Of a DNA stretch of 64,000 nucleotides, positions 1 to 12,300 are shown in pieces (within the stretch, counting starts at the first letter, position 1; the number at the start of each line of letters is the position of its first letter). The DNA lies in the NCBI GenBank assembly GCA_003415625.1, contig PYIU01000001.1:5580746-5644745 (forward strand), read 5' to 3'. The stretch comes from Aquanectria penicillioides (lineage: Eukaryota > Ascomycota > Sordariomycetes > Hypocreales > Nectriaceae). Position numbers and translations under genes: made by a program. The notes under the pieces were generated by a model. It was given only the letters and a program-made list of their open reading frames with translations. It did not search any database and was not told the DNA's origin.

Positions 1-1183
1 TGCGAGCAATACGGCCCCCCGGGAGAACTTCATAGCCCGTAGGGGCGCTTGATACCGCTGCCACTGCTGCTTGGGCCATAACGGGTCCTTTCCTTGCTGG
101 GGAAGGTTGGTTGAAAATGCTTCCCTTGGGACTAACCGGCCTCTGGCGTCTCTTCTTCAAGCAGAAGAAAATGGCCACGGCAAGCAACGCAAGGCCAGCA
201 ACAACTCCAACCACGATACCAGCAATAGCACCCCCCTTCAAACCGTGGCTGTTGTCGCTGTCACTCCCAGCAGCGCTCGTCTCCGTCGCAGAGCTAGTCG
301 GTGCTGTGAAAGTCATAGTAGCAGTGAGAGAAGGCAGATGAACATTCTTGCATCGTTCTTCGGCATTGGCATTGTAGCAGCAGGTGTCAGTCGAGTTGAT
401 GCCCCCTTTGGAACAGTACGAGCAAAGGCCGACAGTGCTGTTAGCATAACCGCAGTTCTTTGACTCATTGTCCATGCCCGAGATGCAAGTAGAGCTGTCC
501 AGGGCGCCCTCGGGAAGCGCACAAATGGTGAAGTCAGATCTAATCAACGAAACCACATCGGCCCTTGGGTTTAAGCAAAGGGCATCGTCGGACGTGAGGT
601 ACACCTCGCTTTGCGCGAACTCAGCGCAAGTCTCGGCACATAGGGGCCGAGATTGTTTGTTAGTAAGACCGCAGACACTCTTTGAGTTCTGAACAATAGC
701 GTTGCAAATCACGGTTGTGGTAAAGCGAGCATACATGTTGGTTGAGTTCTTCAAGTCAATATTACCACAACCAAAAACTCCTTGGTACCTGCAAGTTGGT
801 TAGCGAATTAATACTTGCAATACCAGGTGAATCCAAACTTACTTTTTCTGGACATAGGTGGTGTTCACGTAGGAAGTAAGCTGTTGGTCGAAGTCGGCTC
901 TGCTAGATACATACTGCAGGAATGGGCTGATCCCACGTCAGTCGAAATTCATCTCGAGAGGACGCGCAACTCACAAGTCAGACGACGAGGCATTGGTTGA
1001 AATAGTGGCGGACTCAAAGGCTGGGCATGCCGTTGAGCCCTGAAGAGAGATACAGGTATCAGCAGCCACGAGAGCGGGAGCAGCGGAGAGCAGAGTGAGA
1101 GCCAGGTGCTTGGCGCTAGGCGAGGAACGCCTTGCTGATGGAGGCCGGCGACTTGGCGCCTTCGAAGACGACGGTACCGACAT
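1..1183 (-). CDS. Secreted/single-pass membrane protein of the fungal SH3-domain (Fus1-like) family, C-terminus beyond the window
   Basis: Three exons fit in phase: 975-1183, 843-926 and 1-788 (continues past the left edge). The N-terminus is basic and Ser/Arg-rich, then a hydrophobic signal-like segment ending near ALVAA and the motif DTCISLQGSTACPAF. The ectodomain is Cys-rich with N-glycosylation sequons such as NTT and NST. A Gly/Ala/Val-rich transmembrane helix (GAIAGIVVGVVAGLALL) follows, then a KKRRQR stop-transfer stretch and a Pro/Ser-rich cytoplasmic tail that runs out of the window. From memory of the family, fungal proteins with this N-terminus carry a C-terminal SH3 domain; that domain is not visible here, so the SH3 assignment is inference. 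Likely role: plasma-membrane or cell-wall sensor/adaptor. The start is the ATG at 1183, just before the signal-like segment. Confidence 0.75.
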
Positions 1184-4100
1184 AGCGAGATGTTTTTCTG
1201 CAATGGAGAGCAGAACACGATGACGATATCTTTACAGAACCTCCACGGGCATGTTCGTCGGGACGGAATTCTGCGGTTGCACACCCTCTGATATGGGCTG
1301 TCGTCGGGACGTCGGGTTCGGGGTAATTGACGGGTAGAGAGCTGTTGGCACAGAGAATAGTCGAGTGATAGTCGTAACCAAAAATTCGAGTTCGGCAAAC
1401 GCAGGCTCAGACAAAATGCTTCGAAAGGTTGAATGAGGCCGCAGACGCGCAGGGCTCGGTTCGGGATAATCAAGAGAACGATCGGTAGCAGTTGGCGTTA
1501 AATTAGGATTTAGGATTAGAGGAAAGAAGCGAACGTCACGAAGAGAGATGAAAAAGAAGGTGGTTGTGAAAGTGAAGGCCGGCCCTTGAGGAATGAGCTT
1601 GGAGGCTCCTTCCTGTCGATTGTCGTCGGGCTGGACGTGCAGTTGAGAGGAACCAGCGACGAGACGGAAGACAACACTGGCCGGGCACGGATGGGGGGAG
1701 GGAAAAGAAAGAAACAAGTCGAGGCCCTGGGACAGGGTGAAGAGAAGTTGAGAGGGGGCAGAGCCAGAGGTTCGGGCCTGAGCTTCAGACCTGACTAGGA
1801 TATTAGGGGGTGGGAGCGCCTAGTGTGGATGGGGGTCCAGGTCGCGCGCGATCCCTTGATCCCTTGTGAGGATTCGACGATTGTTCGCGACTGAGTCGGG
1901 TCTGAGCCAAAGGAGAGAGTCCAGGCGGGACCGGGGCTGGGGGAAGTCGGGCCTGTGCTTTTGCTTCACAAAGTTTGGGCGAGGGGGGAAGAAGTTATGA
2001 ACGGAAGTGAGAGCCTGGGACTTGAGAGTTGAGAGTTGAGCGGAGCGGAGTGAGGAGCGGACAGACGAGGAAGACGGAGGCCAGCCAAGGCAGTACCATT
2101 GGCATACTACCTATGTAAAGGCAGATGCCCAGACATAGGCGGGTAGGTGCTGTGCAACTTCGTTCGGAGTGGGAGCAAGTGGACGACAAGCCGCGGGATG
2201 CACAAATGGGCGATGGCGATGGTGGTGCCGATGGTGGTGCCGGCGTCTGGTGTTTGGCCCGGAGCTTGTCCTGGGTCACAACTGCGCCGAGAGGGAAATG
2301 GCCATGGCCGGGGGGTGCCTGCCCGACTTAGACCCAGATGGGGATGGAACAGGTCCCGTTTGCGACGGCGAGACAGCGGTGGTGCGCGAGCTGCAAGTAC
2401 CGGCGCCACCAATTTTGGGTTAGAACGGTACCTGGCCCACTATGGATGCACGTTGGGGCGTTTTAATTTTGGGGAACAGGGATCGCGGATGCGGGCTTGG
2501 GGGGGTCCATGCCGCCCAGCGGCCCCCCCCCTCCCCCGAGAAGCCCCCTCCTCCAGAAGTCTAGCGCCAAGATACGTAGGTGCCGTCACTACCTGAGCGA
2601 CATCGGGTCCTTCATCACCTACCAATTGCGATCTGGGCCGCTGGACAGTTGGCCACTCGCGTTGTAGCTCCCAAAATTGAACCACCACTACACCACCACA
2701 GAGGGAAAAATCCCGACTCGAGCGAGCCCTGCAGCTGGATGCTTCCATGGTCCATCCAGCGGTAGGGTTCCATTCAGCCCACGTCTTCCGTGCCTCACCA
2801 CGTTTCTCTCGCGGCCATCCATCCTGCGTTCAAGCGGTGGGCGTGATGCACTCGGCCTGTCAGAGAAGCCGCGCAAAAGCCCTCGCTGGCTCCCAATCAT
2901 GTTGCACTCCATCCACGTCCCGGACATAGTATGTTCCTGCAGGTCATCCCCCTCGCCATCCCCTACGTACTTCGCGAAGGCGCTCCTTGCCTTATTAGCT
3001 TGAGTGCGACAGGTCCGGAGCTGGTGATACTACGTTGTCTGTGCGCGCCCTCGCATCGCGCTTGACGCAGTTCCAGGTCTCGAATCTACCTATGATGGCT
3101 TGCCCGGTGTTTCTCCGTCCGCACTTGGGTCCAGCTTCCACGACACCATCTCATTCTCCACGTGGACCAAAGTCATGGCTGGTGAGACCTTGATCCAGTC
3201 GTGGCCCAGAACCGCAAGACGGCTGGCCCCCTTGGCCCAAAGCTGTCGTGTTTTGCCCACTCAAGCTGCGAGTCAATGACCAAACGCGCGTCTGCTAGAG
3301 TGCCCTCAGTCTGTCTCTCTGACCTCCCTTAGTTGTGCATCAACTTGGAAAAAGGAAAACTAGCCAACCACTGCTTGCTTTTGGCGCCATCTTAGCGTCT
3401 ACGCCGGTCATCTCGGCTGTTTTTGGCCTTGCTGTTGCTCGATTAATGAGCGAGGAACATTTTCCGTCTCCATTATTTTCTCTGTGACTAACACAACAGA
3501 AGGGAGTTCAAGTTGCGCTGGCAATCACTGATCTGACCCAATCGATCCACAAGCATCATCACAGCAAAACATCACCGAGACCCGATGCACAAATAGCCAC
3601 TAAATCCACATGTGCAAGCGTACAAGCAATCATACTACCGGTATGTGTATGCGGCCTGCCTGCAGCAAGCTAGAGCGCCGACGACGTAATGGATGTGCCT
3701 TGTCAGTCGGGTGCAAGATTGCCCCCATTATCCGCTGTACACCCCACCACTTTACCTTAGCTTAGCTTGATGGGCTTCGTTGCCCGGCGCGCAACTTCTC
3801 TGAACTAATCATTCCCTTGGGCGCAACGATTGAGTGGGACGTATCCAAGCTCAAGCTGAGCGGTTGGGTTCTGCTAGGTGCACCTACAGAGCGCCTCGTC
3901 AGCGATGATGGCTGTTTTTTCTTCCTAGATACTGCTCAGCCTCAAGCCCATGATCATGATTCCGTCTCATCCTGAATGCCTGCTCCAGTATCGCCGAGTG
4001 GACGACTATCAAGGGCAGGACTTCCTTCGCTCCGATCCCAAATAGGTAGTTAGCTACGTCGTTTGCCAGACCGCCGTCTGAAACTGGTCATGGATGCCAT

Positions 4101-5376
4101 GTCTCCACCGCCCAGTGTAGCATCAGCACCGCTACCCCAGCAAACCTACGAACTCTGGCATGTTTCTACAAGAACCCATTTGGCGACTCCCTGTTCTAGC
4201 GGAGACATCGGGGGAAACGCAGCCCAGCCATCCAATTGGCCTGCCTCCGAATTTGTCGGCGTACGCTTAGGGAGATGACGATGGGCCACATCTAGGCACA
4301 CAAGATGGATAATGCTCCCAGGTACAAACTACACCAGCCAGACACAGTTGCCGACCAAATGCAACGTACGACGGTCACTTTGAACTACCGTCCTGCAAAC
4401 AAAGAAACGATTGCGCTTCAGGCCCGCGCCTGCTTTGTGCGAGACGCAGGTGGGTGTTTACCATCACTCCGGGGGTCTCGTGGTCGTCAATCTCTTACAC
4501 ATGTAAAATCTCGACTGGTCTACTCAACGACAAAAGTAAATACGGCCAACCACCAGATGGTGCGCCTCTAAGCCCTAATGGAGCCGCCGCTCTTAATGGT
4601 TTGGAGAGAAAAATTATCACACACGGCAAGCGAGTTTATTCAGAATCGCGACAGAAAGAACTGGGTGATGCACAATTCCCACACAATAACAACAGTTCAG
4701 TCTGTTCGGGTGTCCACATATGTAATTTCCCAGCCATCATGGGTCCCCTGCTCAGCCAGGCACACGTTTCACCTTTAGCCAGGCACACGGCTTGGACAGG
4801 GTTTATCCGGTCCCGGGCTATCTGCAGCAACATCTCACTAAGCACCGAGCTCGTATCAGTGAAGCCTTCGGTCTGGAGGCCAGGCGAAGGCGAGGGATCA
4901 TCCACTCCATCGTCGCATTTCACAAAGTCAAGAGCGAGCCATTGTGGGGCTGATAGTTGCGAGAGTTATAACGCGCAGGTCCCTGGGCATATCAAGGCCA
5001 TGGGATTGAAAAAAAGGCCGCACGCGACAAGCGATGCGACATCGCATGAAACCATACAAGTACACACAAAATGCTATCCGTGGCAGTCAGAAACTCCGCG
5101 TTAAAGTGCATGCTGTGGCCGCCTGGATATCCTTGCGACGCTGCTGCGCACACTCAGAGTTCGCCTCTAGTTTATGCGTATGCGTGAACGGCGTCAATCG
5201 GGGCGGCCCGTGGTCGGAGCTTCTCTTGGGTGGGGCCGATTCTCCCTCCGCATGAGTTTCGCCATGACCGAAAGAGCAAGCAAGACATGCGGCCAGGCAA
5301 TTAAACAAAGCGTCCCAAAACTGAAAGTCTCATCTGCGCATACAAATCTATGCTATTGGTAGGGATCAACAAACAC
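1184..5376. other. Gene-free stretch of about 4.2 kb
   Basis: I found no coding stretch with recognisable family motifs and no set of ORFs joined by credible splice sites. The first ~1 kb upstream of the minus-strand gene at 1183 is purine/pyrimidine-biased and probably holds its promoter and 5' UTR. Around 2.2-2.6 kb the DNA is very G/C-rich with short C and G runs, which creates long but compositionally biased open frames on both strands. 3.0-5.3 kb looks like ordinary intergenic sequence. No tRNA-like B box was seen. Confidence 0.5.
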
Positions 5377-8300
5377 TCAAGACATCGCACAGGAGCAACC
5401 GACTACGTCTGCAGTAAACAGAAGCGCGTTTCCCTCAAGCTGGGCCAGATCAGCGTAAACTTGCAGCCCAAGAGTTCGCTTGTTGACATCATAAACCCGC
5501 AAGATTACATAGACCTCCCTTCTATCGCTCTCGTATTTCTCATGCATCTAGAATAGCGAATTAGCCATGGTACTCGATTCGCCTGCCAAATAAAGATGTA
5601 TCGAACTAACCATTCGATATTGGTTCTTGCTCACATAGAAAGGAGTCTGGCAAGGCCCCGTCGTAGTTTTAACTTCAAGAAAGAACCCAGGCGTCTTTCC
5701 TACCCATGCCGAAGTCATATCTCTTTGCTCAATAAGCAAACGCGTCAAAGCCCTTCGGGAGTCATCTTAAACCACGTCTGAAGTCCCCCTCGCGGGCCAC
5801 GGTCTGATGGTTGCGTAGTCTGAGTGAACTGAAACGCAGCTGCGAATGTTGCTCCGCCAATTGTCCATAGAAAATTCCGGTAGCTTCGGGTCGGGTCGTT
5901 TAAGCAGTTCATAAACCTGTAGGGTGATTTCTTAGACTTAACAAATCCTCCAATATTGCAGGATAACTCAGATCAAGTTCTCCTGCTGCTCCAGTCTTCT
6001 CATCTCGCTCGAACTGTGTTGTCGACCAGAGCCTAACCGGTGATTCAAGACCATCATAACTGGACTCCTGGCCATCAAGCCGAGGAAGTGCGTCTCCTAT
6101 GTCAGATATGTCATACACAACTTGGCTCACGAAAGGTGTTCCTATCGCTGCCATGGTTGCTTGGTTCAACAATTGTCGATGCTGTGTTTCTGTATCAACA
6201 ATTGGTAGAGAAATTCCAGTTGGTTGAGCTTGTAGATTTCTGGATTACGATCTTATAATACCATGGTTGTCTGGCGACAGAGATGGTGCAGTACGTCGAT
6301 CTGCAGAAGGTAATCCGGTGTAAGAAAGGGAGGCGGTGATGTGATGCCGCTAGAGTAGTTCGTGCATGCAAGTAGGTTATATCATTGGACGGCGAATTTT
6401 GACTAGAACGTATTGCAGCAGGTAAATCTTGCACTGATGAATCATCGGTCACGCTTCGGATGCTGCTCGCAGGCATCGCTGGTCCTATTGATTTAGCATA
6501 TCCTATACTTGCTATCTCGATACTTTCTTCGCTTCGTTGTTCACGTTCAAAGCTTTCCTTCGACTCTGAATAATCATCTTCGATTCCAACAGAAGTAATA
6601 CCTTCCTCCTCTAAAATCCGTGAGATCACTGATCCACTCGAGTTGAGAATATTGGTGGTGATTCGAATGCCGCGTTTATCAACATTCGTGCTCCGGTTAT
6701 CAGAATTCTTCATCATCCAATTGCAGAGACGGGGAAGCAGTTTTGTCATGAAGCAATAGGCTTTAAGATTTATTTTTTTATTTTTATTTTTATTTTTTCC
6801 CCCACGAAATATAAATTTCTCGGGGTGTATATCCCACGAATTCTGTCTAGGTTATTGCATTCGGATTGTTTTAGAAGCCACAATTCGGAAGTAAGATTAC
6901 TCCAAGTACAATTTGGAGTTCCAATAACTTCTGTAAACAAGTTCGCTATGTGATATAGATCAAACTTTTGGCTAGCAAGCATCCTCTTGAACCTGGGTTT
7001 TAAAAAATGCTCGTTCATGAGAAATGGTAGAGCATCCCTTAAGCAATCACATGGGTTGAACCATTTAGCCTTCTCATCTCCATTTAAGGGAGCCAATACC
7101 AATTATTTGTTCTCGAAGGCTTTCCTATTGGCCTATTAGAAGATGGGATTGAGGGAGGTGGATTTCAAACTGACTTGAGTTTCTGTCCCAACTCATTCTT
7201 TGCTGGCGATTGGATAAGCACTCCACATTTCTATAATGATGTATAAATCCACAATTTTTCTCGACCCTTCCATAGTTAATAACCGACATGTAGATTTACG
7301 GATTTGTGATAAGATGGCCATGAAAAAGTCCAACTCTGCATCCTTTCCAACCCTAAGACACTGTACCAGAAATCCCCAGTCTTTGACGTATGTCTCACGT
7401 TCTCGTGGGATTTCTAGTTTCAGAAAAGGAAATTTCTCTGAGCCTTCGAGAAACTTGGAACACCAATCTTGAAGATTTGGAAACGGAAGATATGTTTCTG
7501 AGAGCTTCACAAGTTCGTTGCCTTGGAAAAGAACCGTGATGCATCTCATCTCACTCTGAAGCTGAACAGAGTCTTTCAAGTGTTTCCCTTCAAAAGACCA
7601 ATGAGTCTTTAGAAACCAAAGAAATTTCTCGGGTCGGTAAGTTGTAGCATAGTTGCAACCAGAGGGAAGTCCGACTGGGTCAGATAGAACTCCGAGTTGT
7701 AAATGCCGCTCTATGTCCACATAGCTGCATAGCTAGTTCTCCGAGGACTGTGAGTCAGGGTTTGGCTTTGCCGGGATATCAACGAAGTATCCCTCATGCA
7801 CAAAACCCACTTCCATGCCTGAGTCGTTTTCCCCAGGTTCACTTCCTCCCTTGGTTTCCCTCAGGAGCTCCTGGATTCCAAATCGCGTGTCATTAGGAAG
7901 ATATACATAAAGCCCGTGTGGACGATTTAGTTTTTGTTTATTTGTCATTACAAGAACACAATTTTTGTTACTCAGTGGATTTATAGCCAGGTGATGCGTC
8001 AAGAAGAGAAATCTAGGTTCGTTGACGGCTTTCTCAGTATTTATCTCCTTGAATTAATCATGTTTCTTGAAGATTGCTTAACGAATAGTGTCGACATCAG
8101 CAGTGTTGACTCCAAGGTGCTCTAAAAGAGCTTTTCGTCGAGGGTTTGTTGCAGACCGACTTTAAACCACAAGGAAATCAATGTCTTGGGGGATTTTGAT
8201 TCCATCAATGTCGGAGAAGTAGACTTTAACATTCTTTATCTTCTTCCAGGATCCCTATTTTAGTGGTACTAACGGCATATTACGCACCCGCTCACAAAAA

Positions 8301-8593
8301 GAACGCAACTTTTGGTGTTCGAATGGAAGTGATAGCATATTCGCAACCCTTGTGTGCCAGTCTTCATCCATGAGGTCATCTCTAAATCGAGATGGCCCTG
8401 GTCTAAGATCTTGCTCCACGGCATCAAGGAAATCGTTCAAATAAAATAACTCCGTCCCGTAAGCGTGAATGCTCAAGACATCGTTTGTATCATACCCTGG
8501 AGATAAATAAACTTCCAGATTCAGGCCTCGAAACAGAGGAAGGAGCCCGTTCTTTTTCGAAATTTGTTCTACGAGTTTCCGAGCAGCCCCCAT
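5377..8593 (-). pseudogene. Relic of a NO VEIN-type ATPase gene (middle region plus DUF3883 C-terminus), with RIP-like nonsense mutations
   Basis: The minus strand encodes a diverged copy of the neighbouring gene at 9350-14136, starting part-way through it. From 8593 to 7103 one frame holds the homologous protein (for example FLFLTHHLAINPLSN against FLYLTHHLASDPQKN) with no frameshift, but with stops at 8255 (TAG), 8162, 8078 and 8054 (TAA), 7733 (TAG, where the other copy has Trp) and 7103 (TAA). Sequence equivalent to about 0.9 kb of the intact copy is missing near 6750-6770, where an AT-rich run sits. Further on are the LEEEGI segment (about 6600) and a well-kept DUF3883/NOV_C domain. That domain includes GAAGEL, FSMDNWRSNIRSCVSVHSDY and FFLEVKTTTGP, the last with the E-x-K of PD-(D/E)xK nuclease folds. 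It ends after a good intron (donor GTTAGT, acceptor CTATTCTAG) at the stop 5377. One more stop lies at 5767. There is no intact reading. Confidence 0.85.
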
Positions 8594-9349
8594 GCCTGGT
8601 CCTGTGGGCGCAATACCTCCCAGAGGATAAACTTAGTGTCAGAGAGAAAGCAAGTAACAAAATGTAGGAGAATCAAAAGGAGTGGAAGTCAATGGTTAGT
8701 ATTCCGTCATTATGAGGTGGTCGTCGCCTGACCTAAAGTGTTCTTCGTTCCGGAGTGTAGAACGACTGCACAACCAACAGACTAGATACGCCACCGTGCT
8801 ACAGACTATGGCCTCGCGATGCGCATTTTAGTGCCCTATTGATAACAATGCAAAGTATCCTTTCAGTCCTTCCCAATGATTTAATGGCTGTCGAGGCTTG
8901 GGACAAATTACATGCATATGCTACTGAGTATTTTTATTCCGTCTGAGAATTGACGATATAAGAATGACAGTTGACCCACCTTCAGGTTGTTGTTTCAAGC
9001 ACAGAAACCTTCCTAGTTTATTAAAATAGCCAGGGTCTTGGGCATGAATTCCCTCACCGATAACCTACGTCGTTTACCCAATTCATTCGCAATACACACG
9101 AATCCCAGTGCGTAAAGACTATGCAGTTATCAGCCAACCGCTTCACCACCAACCAGCGTATCATTGATTCATCGTCACAATCATGCATGGCAAAGAATTC
9201 AGCAAGATATAATCTCAATCACAATTCATCTAATCAAAGGGCTGGGATGCCATCTGCGTGACAATACAGACTCCGCTAATCCAACCCACCGCTGGTATTC
9301 GGTATTTAATCCTACATGGTTCTTCTCCAAATGTATACAAGGGATGCGA
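8594..9349. other. Spacer between the relic and the open ATPase gene
   Basis: The first ~70 bases may still hold decayed coding sequence of the relic: a short open frame of plausible protein lies upstream of 8593 in another frame. The rest shows no coding signal and is probably the 3' flank of the minus-strand gene ending at 9350. No transposon termini were seen. Confidence 0.4.
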
Positions 9350-12300
9350 TTAAGTTCCCAAACGACTTGGGGACGGCGGAGTGTCCCGCAGCTGAGTCCT
9401 GCCGCGCAAAGGAATGTCTAGAGATCGTCCGTCGAGGCTCTGGGACTCACTTGGCGGGCTTGAGAAAGCCTTTTGTCTCTCGCCCTTAGCTGATGATGGG
9501 GGTGTCGGCAACGAACCATCTATACCAAAAGGCTTCGTTCTCAATGGTGTAGTTGGTGGCTTCGGTGGGTGCTCGCCTCTGGCATCAGGAGTCGAGGTAC
9601 CAGAGGGTACCTGGTTCAACTCGACGCTCTCATCTTCTGAATCTGGCTTTTCGAGTTGCGTGGTAATGATTCCTTCTTCTTCCAGTATCCGTGGAATTAT
9701 TTCCAAACTTGAGTTGAGTATGCTGGAAACGATTCCGGTGATTCGTCCATCGAAGCCCTGCACCTTTTTGGATACGGGTTCTGTCATGAGCCACTCAACA
9801 AGTCTGTAAGGGAGTTTCCTTGAGTAGCAAAACTCTTGGCTGTTCTTGTCTCTTGATATAAAGATTTCCAGATGGGATTCGCGATCTTCTATATGAAGAT
9901 CATCTTGAGTTTTGATGTGACTGTATTCATGACCTGAGTATGACATAGTGAATTCCGACGTCACCCCATCAGTCTCGTAGACTCTAGTAGATCTCAGTAC
10001 ATCGTATAGATTTCTGAAACTAGAAATGCGAGGACTTCTGAAATGGCTTGCGATCCTGTAACGCTATGTCAGATCACACTCCTATGCAATTACATGCTTA
10101 GTAATGCTACTAAGCATCCATAGCATCAATGCCATTATACTGCAGATGATTAACGTACCGATATAGTGCATAAGCTCGAGGCACAATTTTTCCATCGAAT
10201 GATTTCAGTGCTAACTTTTGCTCATCATCAACTGTTGAAGCTTCCTTGACCAATTTCGATAACATACGGTCCTGGAATCCTAGCCCTTCGAGAAACTGTT
10301 GAAGATGGCGTACTTGGTCAATGTCAAAGTCAAGTGCCCCGATTTTTCCTGCAAACATCCGTCCCAAGTGGACTTTGTCGGTAATGATGAACTCTTCAGT
10401 GCCAGTGACAAGCTCAACCCGACCATCGCTGTAACTGACGGGAAATATTCGCAAACTCAGGAGGGCTCTAATATCAACTTTTCCCTCCTTGAGTAAAAGG
10501 AGGGAGTTGAATTTCATAATCAATTCCTTCGCCATACCCACTGATTTTGGTAGCGAAGGATTCAGTCGAATGCACGCGGCGGAGGCCGCCCCCCATTGAT
10601 CTGTCTCGACGTTCAGAAAGTCACCATAAAATTTAACCTCATGCTCAGTTCTTCTGATTAAGAATTCCATGTCTCCATTTGTTCTGAGGCCGGGCCATGT
10701 ACATGCCGAAGATTGGGCCCAGGTTTTTGACATGGGAGATGAGGAATATACTAAGGCATTGTCATCAAAGTGTTTCCTTAAGTCAGGGTTAGATCAGTTT
10801 GCAAAGACCCTCTTTACTACACAACAACTTACCTAAGTTTGGCTTTCTCCTCAATGGCCATATCCGGCAATATTTCCAGTAGATACTGGTACTGATGGTA
10901 TACCCTCGCCCAATCGGCACATTTATTTTGCTTTAGTGTTTGGAGTTCTTTGACAATGTCCAGCCAAGTGCAATCTTGCACGTTGAGCACTTCCAAAAAC
11001 AGTCCTTCCACATTTTTTGCTTGCTCTGGCAGGGCGTCGAGGATTGGTTTCCAGGCCAGCTTGAGACAAAATGTGCTTTCCATCCTCGGTAATGGCCCGT
11101 TCCACACACATCTAGATGGTGAGGTCCAAACAGCCCGGTCTACCTTGGTTGAAGGGACGAAAACCTTCTCGGTTCTGTTGAAATATGCCCTAATAGCTTT
11201 GTTGGTACAAGCAACTCATTGGCAGGGGGGTTGTAACTTACAGGATTTTCTCTCGGTCCTTATCCTTAGATGGTGACTTAGAAAGTTCTCCATACATAGC
11301 GCTGTAGAGCTCTACAGTTTGGATTACATCCACAGACTCATTGGAATTGTCGATCTGGTCCAGAATTTTCACGTAGAAGCTTATGCTTGCCTCGTCGTGA
11401 ACCCCAAGCCACTCCACAAGAAAATTCCATCTGCTTTTACATGCCCAACGGCCATCTATCGATGTATCCAGTTTGAGAAAGCGAGCTGGCGCTTGACTTC
11501 TGAAAATTGTGTTGCATTTTTCTTGCAGTTCAGGAACCAGCAAATATGCCGTTGACAGTTTCTCCAAATTGCCATTTTCACAAAGCACTTTGACATTTTT
11601 TAGTTCCTCCTGGAGCGTAGGCGAGTTCTTTATGAACTTCCCCTCGTGGACCCACTGGGTTCGAAGGAAGTCAAGAAACTTTTCTGGGCGGTTCTTTGCA
11701 ATGTAATAACAAGCCTCAGATAAGTTGAGCCGCAATGGAGTGACTAGCCTGAGACTTCGCCGAACACCCACGCATGTTATTAGCCAGTCTTGCCAGCTCT
11801 GTGAATCCGGCGTTGGCTTGGGGAAAGATGCGGTCCAGATGTTTTGATGGAGGAAGGACACCGCCATTCCTGGGGCATTTTGGCGTAACCCATCTTCATT
11901 TTTTGTTTCCTTAAGAAGTTCTTGCGGTCCAAATGGATCATCATCACTGACATAGACGTCGTGAAAATAGGGCCTTTTCAAAGTTTTTTGGTGGTCATAC
12001 AGAATGACGTCGAAGCGGTTTTTCTGTGGATCTGAAGCAAGGTGATGTGTCAAATAAAGAAACCTCAAATCCTCAACAATACCATCCTTTTCTCCAGCCT
12101 CTCTCAGGGACCGATGCTTCGCAAGAATCTTGTCGCGCACAAAGTCAACACTCGCAACTCGAACTCCGAAACGCGTGAATAAGTCATTCCGTTGAGAATT
12201 GTCAGAGGCAGCGCCATCAATGAGGTTGAGCCCTGGCAATTTTGGAATCTGGATTCCTTCAATTTCTGGAAAGTATACCTCCAGCTGTGAATTCGGCGCC

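Noticed and set aside
2107..2765. Cluster of open frames on both strands
   Set aside because: All arise from very G/C-rich DNA; no conserved motif and no splice-compatible neighbours.
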